Shown: positions 1 through 10,337 of the stretch, in pieces
Layout: each line of letters starts with the position of its first letter
Numbering within the stretch: the stretch's first letter is position 1
Source of the DNA: Aculops lycopersici
Taxonomy: Eukaryota > Arthropoda > Arachnida > Trombidiformes > Eriophyidae
NCBI GenBank assembly: GCA_015350385.1
Contig: WNKI01000001.1
Location: forward strand, 6,177,472 to 6,241,471
Direction: 5' to 3'
Length of the DNA stretch: 64,000 nt
Notes under the pieces: model-generated
Database searches by the model: none
What the model saw: the letters and a program-made list of their open reading frames with translations, nothing else
What the model was told of the DNA's origin: nothing
Made by a program: the position numbers and the translations under genes

Positions 1-700
1 AGAGAGAGAGAGAGTTCACGCGTCGCCCCACTCGTCGGGCGCCATCTCGCAGCTTTAACCTGACTATCAGTGGGTGAAGGTATGCCAGTGCTCATAGATG
101 GTAACTAGAAATGAAAATTTATTACTATTTTGTATGTGTCTTTTTGTGGCCCCAATTATGCCCCAGCATACGATAGTGAAAGTGCCAACCTCCAGTGTTG
201 GTCGCTCCGAGTTCCATAGCAACGCGCCAACTTCAGCTCTCTGGCCGAGGGTATGAAATGTGGCCATTGGGTTAGTAGATTAAGTAACACAAGCGTAGTG
301 TGCGCATGTTACGCTTACTACGCTCACACTCACACAAGTTGCTTGGGTTCAGTTTGACTGTTTGATCGCGGAAGTTGCACGAGTTCATTTATTTGCAATG
401 GAAGTCTATCACAAAATAGAATCGCGTGTCATGTTTCCGATCATTGACTCGGCGATTTTTTTGTATTCACTCTCCAAATAGCACAAGTGTCAGTCAACTT
501 TAATCTCCAACTGCGACCTTCTATCGCCTTGGCAGAACTGTTCACTGAAAACCTAACCAAAGAGCCTCTAACCCTTCACTCCGAATAAGTGAAACCATAA
601 AAGTTTATGAAAACTCGCAAAGTTTGTGTTGAAACTGCTGCTCTAAACTAGAGAGTTTGGGAAAAGTTCACAAGTAAATTGAGAGAAAAAAAATCATATC

Positions 701-746
701 GCTCATCTTGAAATTATATGAGCATTCATATAATTTCAAGATGAGC
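701..746. repeat. Perfect inverted repeat (21-bp arms, 4-nt loop)
   Basis: The left arm 701-721 and right arm 726-746 are exact reverse complements around the loop GCAT. No gene lies nearby. It could be a foldback from a template-switch mutation, a small structured RNA or an assembly artefact. Confidence 0.9.
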
Positions 747-3294
747 AAAGCTGCCAACGGATCTGAGCAAGTGGTGAAAACACTATCGAATTTCTAGATA
801 AGTAAATTACTCCCCAGAGTAGAGGTGAATCTAAGGGGAGAGAGAGAGGGAGAGAGAAACGACGTCATGCTAGACTTGGATTGAGCGTTGCCGCCTCCGT
901 CTCGAGGTGCAGTCTCTTGCAAGTTCAATTGACGCACTAGCGCGATGAAGTATTACCTATTGCAATTGATTACGAACGGTGGTGCAGCAGCGCTACCTGT
1001 AGATTTCTTGGGACCTCCGCGACTAACTCGATTGCAGTTTTCAGTACAGAGTGAAAAGGTTAATTTGGTTCCCTCTGATGAAAATTATCTGAGCGTCACG
1101 TAAATTTATCTTGGTAAGTACTGGTGATTGCTGCTGCTTTTGTTGCTACACTACCGTGTGGTTCTAAATCAAACACAGATTCCCCCCCCCCAAAGCACTG
1201 ATTTTTATCTTTCAAGTGTGTGGATTTGGGCCTTGTGAAGACCCAATGCATACCATTCGCAATCCAGAAGAAAAGCGCCGGTGTTGGCAAGAAAGGTGAC
1301 CAACCCCTTCACTTGATACCGCACAATCTGACCATTTTTCCATAGAGAAAGCACGCTGTTCATGTGCAAAGGATTGTGTACCCCGGAAACATGCCTGTTT
1401 TCTGCTTTTAATTTTGGATCACACCATAATATTTGGTGCCGACCATCTTGCTACTAGCGTCATCTCCGGTGGCGCCCGCAATTTCCACCGGAGACTTACT
1501 AAGACACAATCGGAGACTGTAGCACATGTTGTGTTGTTGTTTACTAATGAAACACACGCCAAGCTTGTGAGGCTTGTGGTAACTCCATCGAACCAGTCGA
1601 TTTCAAAGCATCAACTGAGACGCCTGACAGAGGAAATCAAACACGATGCTCCACCAGCATAATTACAAGCAACGACAACAACAACAAATTTCCCGCCACC
1701 CAAGCTCGCCATCTGCCATCAAACCTCCAGGCGCCAGACAAACGGCTGTTGGGCAAACAGGATCTTCGCTTTGACTGCGCAAGCTAAGCATGCGTCAACA
1801 GGTTGTCGAGAAAAAAGTTTGAGCTTTTGTTCTAATTGAGGCACTAGGGATAAATTTACTCACATTCCAACTCCCATTCCGCTGGCGCGAGCGTCATAGA
1901 TGAAGCCATTTAGGTCACTGCAAAGCATATTAGCTTTGTGGAAGTTAAAGTTTACCTTGGCGAAACGCTGTTGTTTCAAGAGGAACAAAATAAACGCTAA
2001 TCAAATTTTGTAGAGGACTTATCGAGTCAAGTTGCTGCTACTCAACTTAGACAGACATTTGAACTTCCGGCGTTTGTTCGACCAACTTCAATGCCGGCTC
2101 CAACTTCTGCACAAGGCCTAGCTTTCCTCGCCACCGGCCTGCTGCTGCTGCTCTATTGCTACAGCTGGCACTTGTTGATTCGGCAACAAGAGAGTGAAAG
2201 TGTTCCTAAAGTTAGAGCGAGTTCAAGAAAGAGTTGGTGGGATAGACTCAGTGAACCTGCAACGATGAAAGAAGGTTAACAACGAGCTAGGGCTACAGCC
2301 AGGCCCAAAAATTTTGCACACATCAGATCTAAACTGCAGCTAAGCGATAACAAGTAATATGGTTGCGAAGTTTGGCCGGCTGGCCAAACTTGGAGACAGA
2401 CACACGGCAACTCAGGTTGCAACTCACTAAAATTTCAGCAGCTCGAAAGTTTCGACTCGATGCTATCCAGTTGTGTGTCTCAGTTTGTCTAGCCAGTTGG
2501 CTTGGATTTTACGGCGGAGAGCAATTGACTAGCCGACATTATGACTGCCACCAATGCCACTGACACTGACGTCGCGGCCGCCACTGCTAATATTTGTGCG
2601 CCAAATTTGTCAAGACACAACCAAGGAAGAGGGAGAGAGAGAGAGAGAGAGTCATCGTGCGATTTGAATGACTATGAGAACTACGGATACGAGGAGCGAG
2701 CCTAAGACTGGGAGAGAGATGCACAAATAGAAAGTCGGAAAGGGCTAAATACACTCAGTGTAGCAAGCAACATTACGCTTCAACATTCTTATCGCCAGAC
2801 ATCAGCTGAGGTGGTCGGCGTTGGATGCAATCAGCTTCACTTTATGGCTTGAGATTGTCGTGTTGTCATATGTTGCAGCTGAGTAGTTGATTTTTGCAGT
2901 TTAGGGCATCATCTAAAGTTGGCTATTTGATAATGTCGGGCTTCCAACATCATCAAGTTACTGCTCCACTGCTAGATTCAATAATTTGATAGACTAGGCG
3001 ACTAAAAAACGCCTAGCGGGAATGGAGTTAGGCGTTGGATTGCAACAGGTGCCAGCAAAACTAGCAACCAGGAGGAACAATAGTGCTCGGTTACCTCGGC
3101 TCCGCTTGCGGTTATGCCTACTTTCTGTGCGACTTTTCGGGACACTGCACTTCAGCTCGCCTTCGCTCCGTGACGGGCATTCACGGTTTAGTCGCGTGCT
3201 AACTGAAACTGTGCGCCTATATCAAAGTTGTGCCAACACTCCTCGTGCGCGAGGTTGGACAACGCAACGAATATCAGCATGGGGAAAAGGAGCG

Positions 3295-3470
3295 AGAAGG
3301 AAGCGTGTGTGAGAACCGAGTGAGTGGGGGCCGCATGCTAGAAATCGGGTGGGGAGAAAAGACGTGTGTGCGAGCCCAAAAAAGAAGGGGCCGCATTCCT
3401 CATTTCTTGCAGAGGGAGAAAAAGTTGTGTGTGCGGGCGCATAAGAGGAGGGGGTCAAAATGGAGAAACG
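3295..3470. repeat. Three degenerate tandem copies of a ~60-bp G-rich unit
   Basis: Units begin near 3295, 3355 and 3417. They share a purine-rich start, a GTGTGTG(C/A)GAG-like block, then GGGGCCGCAT or a GGGGG run. The array sits just upstream of the ACSL TATA box. Every frame through it gives repetitive Gly/Arg/Lys peptides, so it is read as noncoding. Confidence 0.6.
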
Positions 3471-3499
3471 AAAAATCGAACTAACGACAATAAGGCGTT

Positions 3500-3508
3500 T
3501 ATATAAAA
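3500..3508 (+). promoter_or_regulatory. Candidate TATA box of ACSL
   Basis: TATATAAAA lies 103 bp upstream of the ACSL ATG. A start about 30 bp downstream would leave an 80-base 5' leader. Inference from position and motif only. Confidence 0.5.
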
Positions 3509-3610
3509 CACAAAACATAATAAAGTACTTCGTTGTAGACTTATTACAGCACCGCCAGCAGCAATAATAATTCTATCTCTACATCATAGTTCTTATTATA
3601 AATTTCAATA

Positions 3611-5779
3611 ATGTCATTCGCCTCCACTGTTAGCTTGTCAGTTATTAAATCGCTGGTTTGCGCTTGTGATGTCATCACCCTAATCCCATATACCCTAGCC
3701 CAGCAGCCATGGAAGGCGCGCCGGTTAAGCGACCGGCCGCGAGCCAAAAAGTTGAAGCCAGATGATCCACATAGTCCATGGGTCAGTAGCGAGTTGGATC
3801 CTATTGAGCCACACTTCATTCAAGAATGCAAAACAATGCCCGAGATTCTGTATAAATCTGTTCAACATTATGGCGGCAAGAGGTGTATGGGCTACCGCGT
3901 ATGTCATGGCACTGAAGATGAGCTTCAACCAGATGGCAAGCGCTTCAAGAAGCTCATTTTGGGAGACTACAAGTGGTACTCCTATGAGGAAATTCAGGAG
4001 CGGGTTGATTACATTCGCGAGGGTCTCATGGCCGCCGGCATCAAGCAAGGTAGTCCGGTTGTCATCTTTAGCGAAACCTGCATGGAATGGCATCTGATTG
4101 CACAAGCTCTGTTCCAAATTGGAGCTATTATTGTCACACTCTATGCAAATCTGGGCGACGATGGAGTGGTTCATGGAATCAATGAATGCGAGACAACACA
4201 TGTGGTTACGTCACAAGACTTAGTGCCTAAGCTACAGAAGTTACAACACAAAATTAATCTCGTCAAGTGTATCATCTATTTTGAAGAGCCAAAGAGACTC
4301 GATAGCGATTTAGCTAGCAAATTAGAATCTATCAAATTAACTCCATTCTCAGAGATTGAGACTAAAGGTGAACAAATTACAAAGAGCTCAAGTTTATCCA
4401 AGAAGAAATCATCAACTTTGATGAGAAAGCGATTACCTAAAGTTGATACAGAGACTACGGCAATCATCATGTACACATCTGGTTCAACCGGAATACCAAA
4501 GGGCGTCATGATTACCCATAAGAATCTGATACAAAGTGTTAGATCCTTCTTCTCCATTGCAAGCGCACTTAAGGGCAATCAACACACGTACATGAGCTAT
4601 CTACCTTTGGCCCACGTTTTGGCATTAGTAGCCGAGTTCTTTTTCTTGGCTCACGGCACAACAATTGGATACTCATCTCCAAAAACTATATCAGATGAAT
4701 CTACAGCAATCAAGAGGGGTCAAAGAGGTGATGCTGTCTTGTTAAAGCCTTCAGTTCTAGCATCAGTTCCACTTATTCTCGAAAGAATCCGAAAAGGAAT
4801 TTTACAGAAGATTGAATCAAAAGGTCCATTCTTGACGGGTCTCTTCAACTTTATTGTAGATTACAAGAAATTTTGGGCTCGAAAAGGTTATACTACGCCA
4901 CTGATCAATTACGTTATCTGCCGTAAGGTTAATCAGATGCTAGGTGGTTGCGTCAAACTAATTGCCTGCGGAGGAGCACCCCTTTCACCAGAGACTCATG
5001 AATTTATACAAGCTATTCTAAATGTAAACATTGTTCAAGGTTATGGTCTAACAGAAACAACAGCCTCGGCCACTCTCATGGATATACACGATTTGGATGC
5101 TTGCGTCGCGGGCGCTCCTCTCAAGGATGTATTTATTAGACTTGTCGATTGGGAGGAGGGAAATTACCGGGTAACCGATAAGCCATTACCAAGAGGTGAG
5201 GTAGTCATTGGTGGCGATTGCATCACGGCCGGCTATTACAAGAAGCCGGAGGAGACAGCTGAATGTTATCGTCTTGAGAATGGAATGAGATGGTTTTACA
5301 CAGGAGATATCGGTGAAATTCAAGCAAATGGAAATCTAAAAATCATAGATCGTAAGAAGGATTTGGTTAAGCTAGTACATGGAGAGTATGTGTCGCTAAC
5401 TAAAGTTGAGACTGAACTCAAAGGTTGTGAATTCGTGGACAATATTTGTTCATATGGCGACTCGTTCAAGACAAATCTGGTTGCGCTGGTCGCTCCTAAT
5501 CCCAAATCGCTCAAGAAGCTTGCTGAAAGTTTGGGTAAGAAGACGCCAAATATGAAGGAGCTTTGCGAGGATAAATTGATAACAAAACGGGTTTCCGAGG
5601 CCATTACAGAGTACGCAAAATCGGCAGGTTTACAAAAGATAGAAATTCCAACGAAATACAAGCTTTGCCCCGATGAATGGCTACCTGATACCGGTCTTGT
5701 CACTGCGGCCATGAAGATAAGGAGGAAGAATATTCAAGCATTTTACCAAAAAGATATAAATATCCTTTATGGAGATTAG
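3611..5779 (+). CDS. Acsl: Long-chain fatty acid-CoA ligase, ACSL3/4 type
   Basis: This enzyme activates long-chain fatty acids to acyl-CoA using ATP, on ER, lipid-droplet or peroxisomal membranes. The 722-residue single-exon protein matches the ACSL3/4 family in length and throughout. It has an N-terminal hydrophobic anchor (about residues 5-30) and a conserved SPY/SPW-type segment. The AMP-binding motif YTSGSTG is at about 288-294, the GYGLTE motif at 477-482, TGD at 564-566 and the hinge motif DRKKDLVK at 580-587. The C-terminus ends in the family-like DINILYGD. The start is an ATG about 100 bp past a TATA box, and the N-terminal anchor aligns with the family, so the start looks right. It converges on the PWWP gene, with only 60 bp between stop codons, so the 3' UTRs probably overlap. 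There is no sign of an intron, whereas vertebrate orthologues have many. The nearest alternative, ACSL1/5/6, fits less well. Confidence 0.96.
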   Translation: MSFASTVSLSVIKSLVCACDVITLIPYTLAQQPWKARRLSDRPRAKKLKPDDPHSPWVSSELDPIEPHFIQECKTMPEILYKSVQHYGGKRCMGYRVCHGTEDELQPDGKRFKKLILGDYKWYSYEEIQERVDYIREGLMAAGIKQGSPVVIFSETCMEWHLIAQALFQIGAIIVTLYANLGDDGVVHGINECETTHVVTSQDLVPKLQKLQHKINLVKCIIYFEEPKRLDSDLASKLESIKLTPFSEIETKGEQITKSSSLSKKKSSTLMRKRLPKVDTETTAIIMYTSGSTGIPKGVMITHKNLIQSVRSFFSIASALKGNQHTYMSYLPLAHVLALVAEFFFLAHGTTIGYSSPKTISDESTAIKRGQRGDAVLLKPSVLASVPLILERIRKGILQKIESKGPFLTGLFNFIVDYKKFWARKGYTTPLINYVICRKVNQMLGGCVKLIACGGAPLSPETHEFIQAILNVNIVQGYGLTETTASATLMDIHDLDACVAGAPLKDVFIRLVDWEEGNYRVTDKPLPRGEVVIGGDCITAGYYKKPEETAECYRLENGMRWFYTGDIGEIQANGNLKIIDRKKDLVKLVHGEYVSLTKVETELKGCEFVDNICSYGDSFKTNLVALVAPNPKSLKKLAESLGKKTPNMKELCEDKLITKRVSEAITEYAKSAGLQKIEIPTKYKLCPDEWLPDTGLVTAAMKIRRKNIQAFYQKDINILYGD

Positions 5780-5839
5780 TAATAATTAAAGAGGATACAT
5801 TTCAATGTCAAGTGGCTGGTTTATATATCATCCTTGCTC

Positions 5840-7162
5840 CTATTCGGCATCGTTCTCCTTCCGCTCCAACATAGCTTTGTTACGTGTTCCAAATACTGCG
5901 GGTATGAGTACGGAATCTAGCTTGTTGCTTCTAATTTGATCTACTAGTAGTGAGAACACGGACTTGATTTCATCAGATAATTGATCACTTCCAGATTTGT
6001 TGCCTCGTTTTAAAATATTTAAGAGATTCATTAGTTTCTCGTGGCATGTTCGTCGCTCCGCCGATAGCTTACCTCTTGGGTCTCGTTTAATACATTCATC
6101 TAACATCTTGAGCGTGTTGTCTTCAAAAAGTTCCCTTTGCTTGTTCCATTTGTCGAGCTCAATTGTATTGAGCGGGTCAATTTGCAAGATCCTCTCGGAC
6201 ATACTCGAAAACTTCACCAAATTCTCAGTCGCACCCTCGAGGACTTTCTTGATCTTCCTCAGCCTTTTGACCTCCTTGACGGCCTCCTTTTTCGACTGTT
6301 TCTCCTCCATCTTCTCATTGATTTTCTTCTTAAGCTTCTGTATAGTATTTTCTCTTATGATTGTCGTCTGTTGTCCCTCATTCTCACCCTCAGATTTGAG
6401 CTCTATCTCTGGTTTGGAAAGTTGAGGTGGTGATAGGTCATGCGTATTTGGATGCTGTGGTAGTGCTTCAGTTTCCTCCGATACTACATCTATGGTCATG
6501 GAAGTTCTATCGTTGCCATTCTCCAATTTGATACTGTCAATCGCGGAAGTTCGAGTTTTTGTTGCTGTCTCGTCGCTTGATTTGCATTTCCTTTCGGCAA
6601 CTTTCTCCGATTTTTGTTTCTTCTCCTCCTTCACCGAACCTTTTACTGACGGTTTCTTCTTCTCCTTTTTAACCTCTTTTGGTTTCTTAAACTTGGATAC
6701 TTTTGGTAAGTCCTCTTCGACAATACTGAGATTAGATTCATCTTGGACGGACGGCGATGAGATGGTGGAGGTAGATGATTTAACTTGGTCTGTGACTTCT
6801 TCGGTGTCACTTGCTGGTGACTCTTTGGTAGGCTCATTATCAGAAAATTCAGCTTCGTTATTGTTGTGGCGTAATCTGTATTGTTCCTCGCATTCTTTCA
6901 GTGCCGGTTGAAAGCCTTTGCAATTTTTACCTTTTTCTTGCACAGTAAAATCCTTGAAGTGCTTGATCACGATATTACCTTTGGCTATTTCCCCACGACC
7001 AAAGAACTTGACAGTGCAAATTTGTCTCTTTGATGGTAGAGCTTTAGCTTCAATAATTTCGGCAGGCCACAATGGGTAGCCCTTGACCTTTGCACCTACA
7101 AGATCGCCAACTTTAAACTCGGGCTTAGATTGAGCTGCCTTCTGTTTCCTTTTCGCCTTCAT
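5840..7162 (-). CDS. PWWP-domain chromatin protein, HDGF/LEDGF-like
   Basis: The 440-residue protein (ATG at 7162; the open frame extends upstream but without another ATG) begins with a basic leader and a PWWP domain at about residues 12-95. In it KVGDLVGAKVKGYPLWPAEI is the diagnostic strand, with a PLWP variant of the PWWP box. A long Lys/Glu/Ser-rich disordered middle follows. A predicted helical C-terminal region (about 290-390) resembles the integrase-binding (TFIIS N-like) domain of LEDGF/HRP2 in position and pattern. PWWP domains bind methylated H3K36 nucleosomes, so a transcription-elongation or chromatin-tethering role is expected. No splice junction is needed, but a leader intron upstream of the ATG cannot be excluded (a TTTAG lies just before it). 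The PWWP call is secure; the integrase-binding domain is tentative. Confidence 0.85.
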   Translation of the reverse strand: MKAKRKQKAAQSKPEFKVGDLVGAKVKGYPLWPAEIIEAKALPSKRQICTVKFFGRGEIAKGNIVIKHFKDFTVQEKGKNCKGFQPALKECEEQYRLRHNNNEAEFSDNEPTKESPASDTEEVTDQVKSSTSTISSPSVQDESNLSIVEEDLPKVSKFKKPKEVKKEKKKPSVKGSVKEEKKQKSEKVAERKCKSSDETATKTRTSAIDSIKLENGNDRTSMTIDVVSEETEALPQHPNTHDLSPPQLSKPEIELKSEGENEGQQTTIIRENTIQKLKKKINEKMEEKQSKKEAVKEVKRLRKIKKVLEGATENLVKFSSMSERILQIDPLNTIELDKWNKQRELFEDNTLKMLDECIKRDPRGKLSAERRTCHEKLMNLLNILKRGNKSGSDQLSDEIKSVFSLLVDQIRSNKLDSVLIPAVFGTRNKAMLERKENDAE

Positions 7163-8561
7163 CTTGTCTCTAAAGAATGAGCGCAATTTGTGGAAATCTA
7201 TGTATTATGCCGACCATCGACCATGTAACTTGAAGTTAAAATGATGATGCCTACACCTCTTTTGATTGTGAACTTAAAAAAGAAATTCTATTGCGAATGA
7301 ATGTTTACCAATCGATTTGAATGATCACGCTAGCATGATGGTCAAGCTCTTCTCTAGATTTGTGTTAAAATAACTCACATCCGACGTACTGCATAGATCG
7401 ACAATATTAAGATATTAAAATTGCAAGTTGGAACAAGGGTGAAGATATTGGCGAGCATAGAATATCATGCTGCCAAATTCTTGGTAAGTCCTTAGAGATA
7501 AATTGATGAAATATAATGTTGATTGTTGTTACAGTCATGCATCAACCAAAAGTTGCCACGTTATTTCACAAAAAACAAATTTATTCATTATTTGCAAATG
7601 GACGCGCTTTGTTTGCTCTAAGAATACGGAGCGCCACCGCGCCATTGTTGCCAATGGAACTCTCGCTGCATGATGCACGAGCAGTGTGTTTCTCTATCGC
7701 TCTTCCAAATCTGATTCGCTGCTTTTGGTGCGAGCAAGCAAGTTGCCTGTGGCAAGTCAATCAACGAGTCTCGCTTTGCTGCCAACTTTGCAGCGACTGC
7801 AGCGAAAGTGAACAAAAGACTCTGTTGCATGTGATTGCACAAATTAAGGCGCTCTGTACATCGGTTTGCTGTTGTAAGTTGCGACTTGATTTTTTGAAAT
7901 GGCAAGCAGCCTCTTATCAAAGGATTATCGAAACTTTACGAGAATTTGGACACAAACTACAGTAGTTATATGCAACTCTATCTAATATTCAAAGCTCCGG
8001 TTGGCTTTGATTAGGTCAGGTGTCTTTGCATCTGACCGCACGCCAATCGTTACCTTAAGCTAGCCTAGCCGAGTTAACAGATGTAGCAGCCATGTGGTTT
8101 TCGTTTGTTGGATTTTACAAGTATGCAATTCAGACGATTACGGATACTAAGTCGGAGAATGAGTAAGGCAATTAATTGAATCATTTGCCTCCCCGATGAG
8201 CATCATCACTTAACAGCACTTCAGGTTGAACAAAACGATGATCAAGTAGAGTGGCGATGTTCAAATGAGTCATATTTGAGTTGGCAAAATAAGATCTTTC
8301 ATGAAAGTCTTCCTCACACAGTTAAATCTATTGTGATGGAAAAACTCAATAGACCAAGGCCTCAATCATGATGAAATAAGAAATTTAGGGTGAATGATCG
8401 AGACCAATATTTGATGTTTGGACCCTTAATCAAACGAAAGTCAACTACGACCCGATAGAAATTAGCTTTAGAAGAGCTAACAGGAAGTAACAGGTTGTTG
8501 CAACTTGTCGTTGCATCTAGCGGTCCGCTGAACCTAGTTAATTTGTTACTAGTGGGTATAA
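7163..8561. other. Intergenic region between the PWWP and EI24 genes
   Basis: It should hold the PWWP promoter and leader, and the 3' flank of EI24. One ATG frame of 149 codons (7516-7965, +) is Cys/Leu-rich, matches nothing I recognise and is overlapped by a long antisense frame. It is left uncalled. No repeat or RNA gene was seen. Confidence 0.5.
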
Positions 8562-8567
8562 TTTATT
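8562..8567 (-). terminator. Poly(A) signal of EI24
   Basis: AATAAA on the minus strand, about 17 bases beyond the EI24 stop codon. Confidence 0.55.
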
Positions 8568-8583
8568 GCATTAACATGCTTTA

Positions 8584-9656
8584 TCAGTTGTATATTTCTG
8601 GTCGTCTTCTTGAGCTGTTGAGAATTCTCCATCTATTTGAGATGTATATGAAGATCTGGAACATCCTGTTTGATAGAAACACGACCGGCGAGAATAATTG
8701 TAATGGCAGATCGCCGGCTTGAGTTCTTGCAGGTTTAGCCTCATTGCTGCTGATTATGAATAACGGAAATAGAGTTGAGAATATAGATCCGCTCAGCAAG
8801 TATGATTGGGGTATGCTCGTTAAGAGAGCTAGTGGAAGTCCAAATCCGAAGAAATACGGCCAGTGGTTCTCTATGTAGTGCAGTCTACGATGCAACTCCC
8901 AGCCTAAAATTGTGTTATGATAGATTCAAAATAGTTGTGGGTGGAGTATGTTAATCGATTAAAATCTCAATATTTTTTGGAGGGCTCTTAGATATTCCAG
9001 CGACTCTAAAACTTACCTTGATTGAACCACTTATACTCAAATGAATATAAACTATATAACAGACTTAGATGAAATATACTTGCAAATTGGCCTACATAGA
9101 GTAGCTTGCCAACCATCACAGCTTGTATTAGAAATAGTGCTTGAATGAAAAGACTAAAAACAGTGTCGGCTATGAAGAACGAGACGCTTCTGGTTGCTTG
9201 CGTTTTGCCGCGGAAGGTACATTCAGCTATGTCCTGAAACCAGAAGGCATTAACAAATCTGCTCAATGTGAATAAGGGTAGTACCCAGCAAAGTTGGAAT
9301 GTGAATGATAGGATCAAGTTCAACCAGGACCAAAGTTCAGCAACTCGGCCATCGTGATTGAAGATTAGTTTCATTAACTCATAGACGTAAGGCAATAACA
9401 ACCAGTTGAATAGAACCACAGAAAAGGCCAGGACAAATATATTTAGGCCGCAACATTCTGCCAATCTTTGATAGACGCTAAATGTTTGCTTCGGCGATGA
9501 TACCAAATTGGATCTTTGGTGTTTCTGTGAGCGTTTGTTCAACTTTTCGTTTTGTATATGTATCTTTCTAATAGATAAGATACCAACTAGAGAATCCTTA
9601 ACTCCAATCAATATACCACATATTATATTTATAGTTGATGGAAGGAGCGAAGACAT
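8584..9656 (-). CDS. EI24: EI24 homologue, two exons
   Basis: EI24 is an ER multipass membrane protein linked in animals to autophagy and p53-induced apoptosis. The gene is complement(join(8584..8903,9017..9656)), giving 319 residues against about 340 in human. The 113-bp intron (8904-9016) has donor CAAG|GTAAGT and acceptor TTTTAG|G. Splicing joins WFNQG to WELHRRL, which restores the family sequence across the junction. Diagnostic segments are VLPLFTLSRFVNAFWFQDI, the FxYxWFN motif before the junction, and HWPYFFGFGLPLA then PLFIISSNEAK after it. The frame runs upstream to 9737, but the first ATG that matches the family N-terminus (followed by GVKDSLVGI) is at 9656. Four to six membrane segments are evident. 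The gene is easily mis-called as two unrelated frames without splicing. Confidence 0.95.
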
Positions 9657-10301
9657 GATGATATGGAGTGAGTGGTATGGTAGTATGGTTTTGTTGATGT
9701 CGAAAATGTTGTGCTTTTGAATTTGACAGTTGGACAAGTCACTTGATTATGCTGATTTCTTGCATACCTAATTTCCATAGGTATTCTGTCCGCTTGATAA
9801 TATTAATCTATATAATCAGTCATATAATAAGTGATATCAGTTGCAATAGAGTATGAATAATAATAACAATAATGCTCATAATGATTTTGTCGATCTGGAA
9901 GGAGTTCGCAATCATGTTGTCGTTTTCAGTAGCATTCTCCTAAATCGTTGTTGTTGTCTTTCTCGTTTCAAATTATTGACGTCGTTGCAGTAGAAGATAG
10001 TGGCAACAACAACGTTCATGGAGCGAGCGAGTGGCGCTCCAAGGTTTTCCACTGCTGCATACAGGGTGAAAGCGCGCTATTTGCTGAATTCCATGCACAT
10101 TTCAATCGCGATTGCAGATATCAATGCATATTTCGGAGGTGAAACATTTTGAGGCTCCTCAATCGTTGATAGGAAGCCAAGTGATTTCAATCGAATGAAA
10201 CCATTGCCAGCTCATCATGCTCGATAGACTAGATGAAATTAAATGAAGTTTATAGGCTCATGTTGCTGTGCTATACATTTAAATGGGATGGTTAGAAGGA
10301 T
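9657..10301. other. Intergenic region between EI24 and COPA
   Basis: It should contain the EI24 promoter (minus strand) and the 3' flank of COPA. Only a short frame at 9948-10142 is open and it resembles nothing. No repeats were seen. Confidence 0.5.
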
Positions 10302-10307
10302 TTTATT
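10302..10307 (-). terminator. Poly(A) signal of COPA
   Basis: AATAAA on the minus strand, about 30 bases past the COPA stop. Confidence 0.55.
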
Positions 10308-10337
10308 GGTGACTTGATTCCTAGCTCATCTAGTAAT

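Larger units (their letters stand above)
1..3499. other. Intergenic region upstream of ACSL; no supported gene
   Basis: No convincing gene is visible in 3.5 kb. It holds short GA runs (1-14, about 838-858 and 2632-2650), a C10 run near 1181-1190, a perfect hairpin at 701-746 and a degenerate tandem repeat at 3295-3470. A 62-codon ATG frame at 2091-2279 has one strongly hydrophobic segment, and a 96-codon ATG frame at 3022-3312 is Arg-rich. Neither has recognisable similarity or a clear gene structure, so neither is called. Confidence 0.6.

Noticed and set aside
3001..3025. Stem-loop with CTAGGCG / CGCCTAG arms resembling a terminator
   Set aside because: Seven-bp arms are expected by chance, and bacterial-type terminators do not apply here.
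7516..7965. 149-codon Cys/Leu-rich ATG frame
   Set aside because: No recognised similarity and a long overlapping antisense frame; could be real but unsupported.
9657..9737. N-terminal extension of EI24
   Set aside because: Begins with TTG and has no family similarity; the ATG at 9656 fits.
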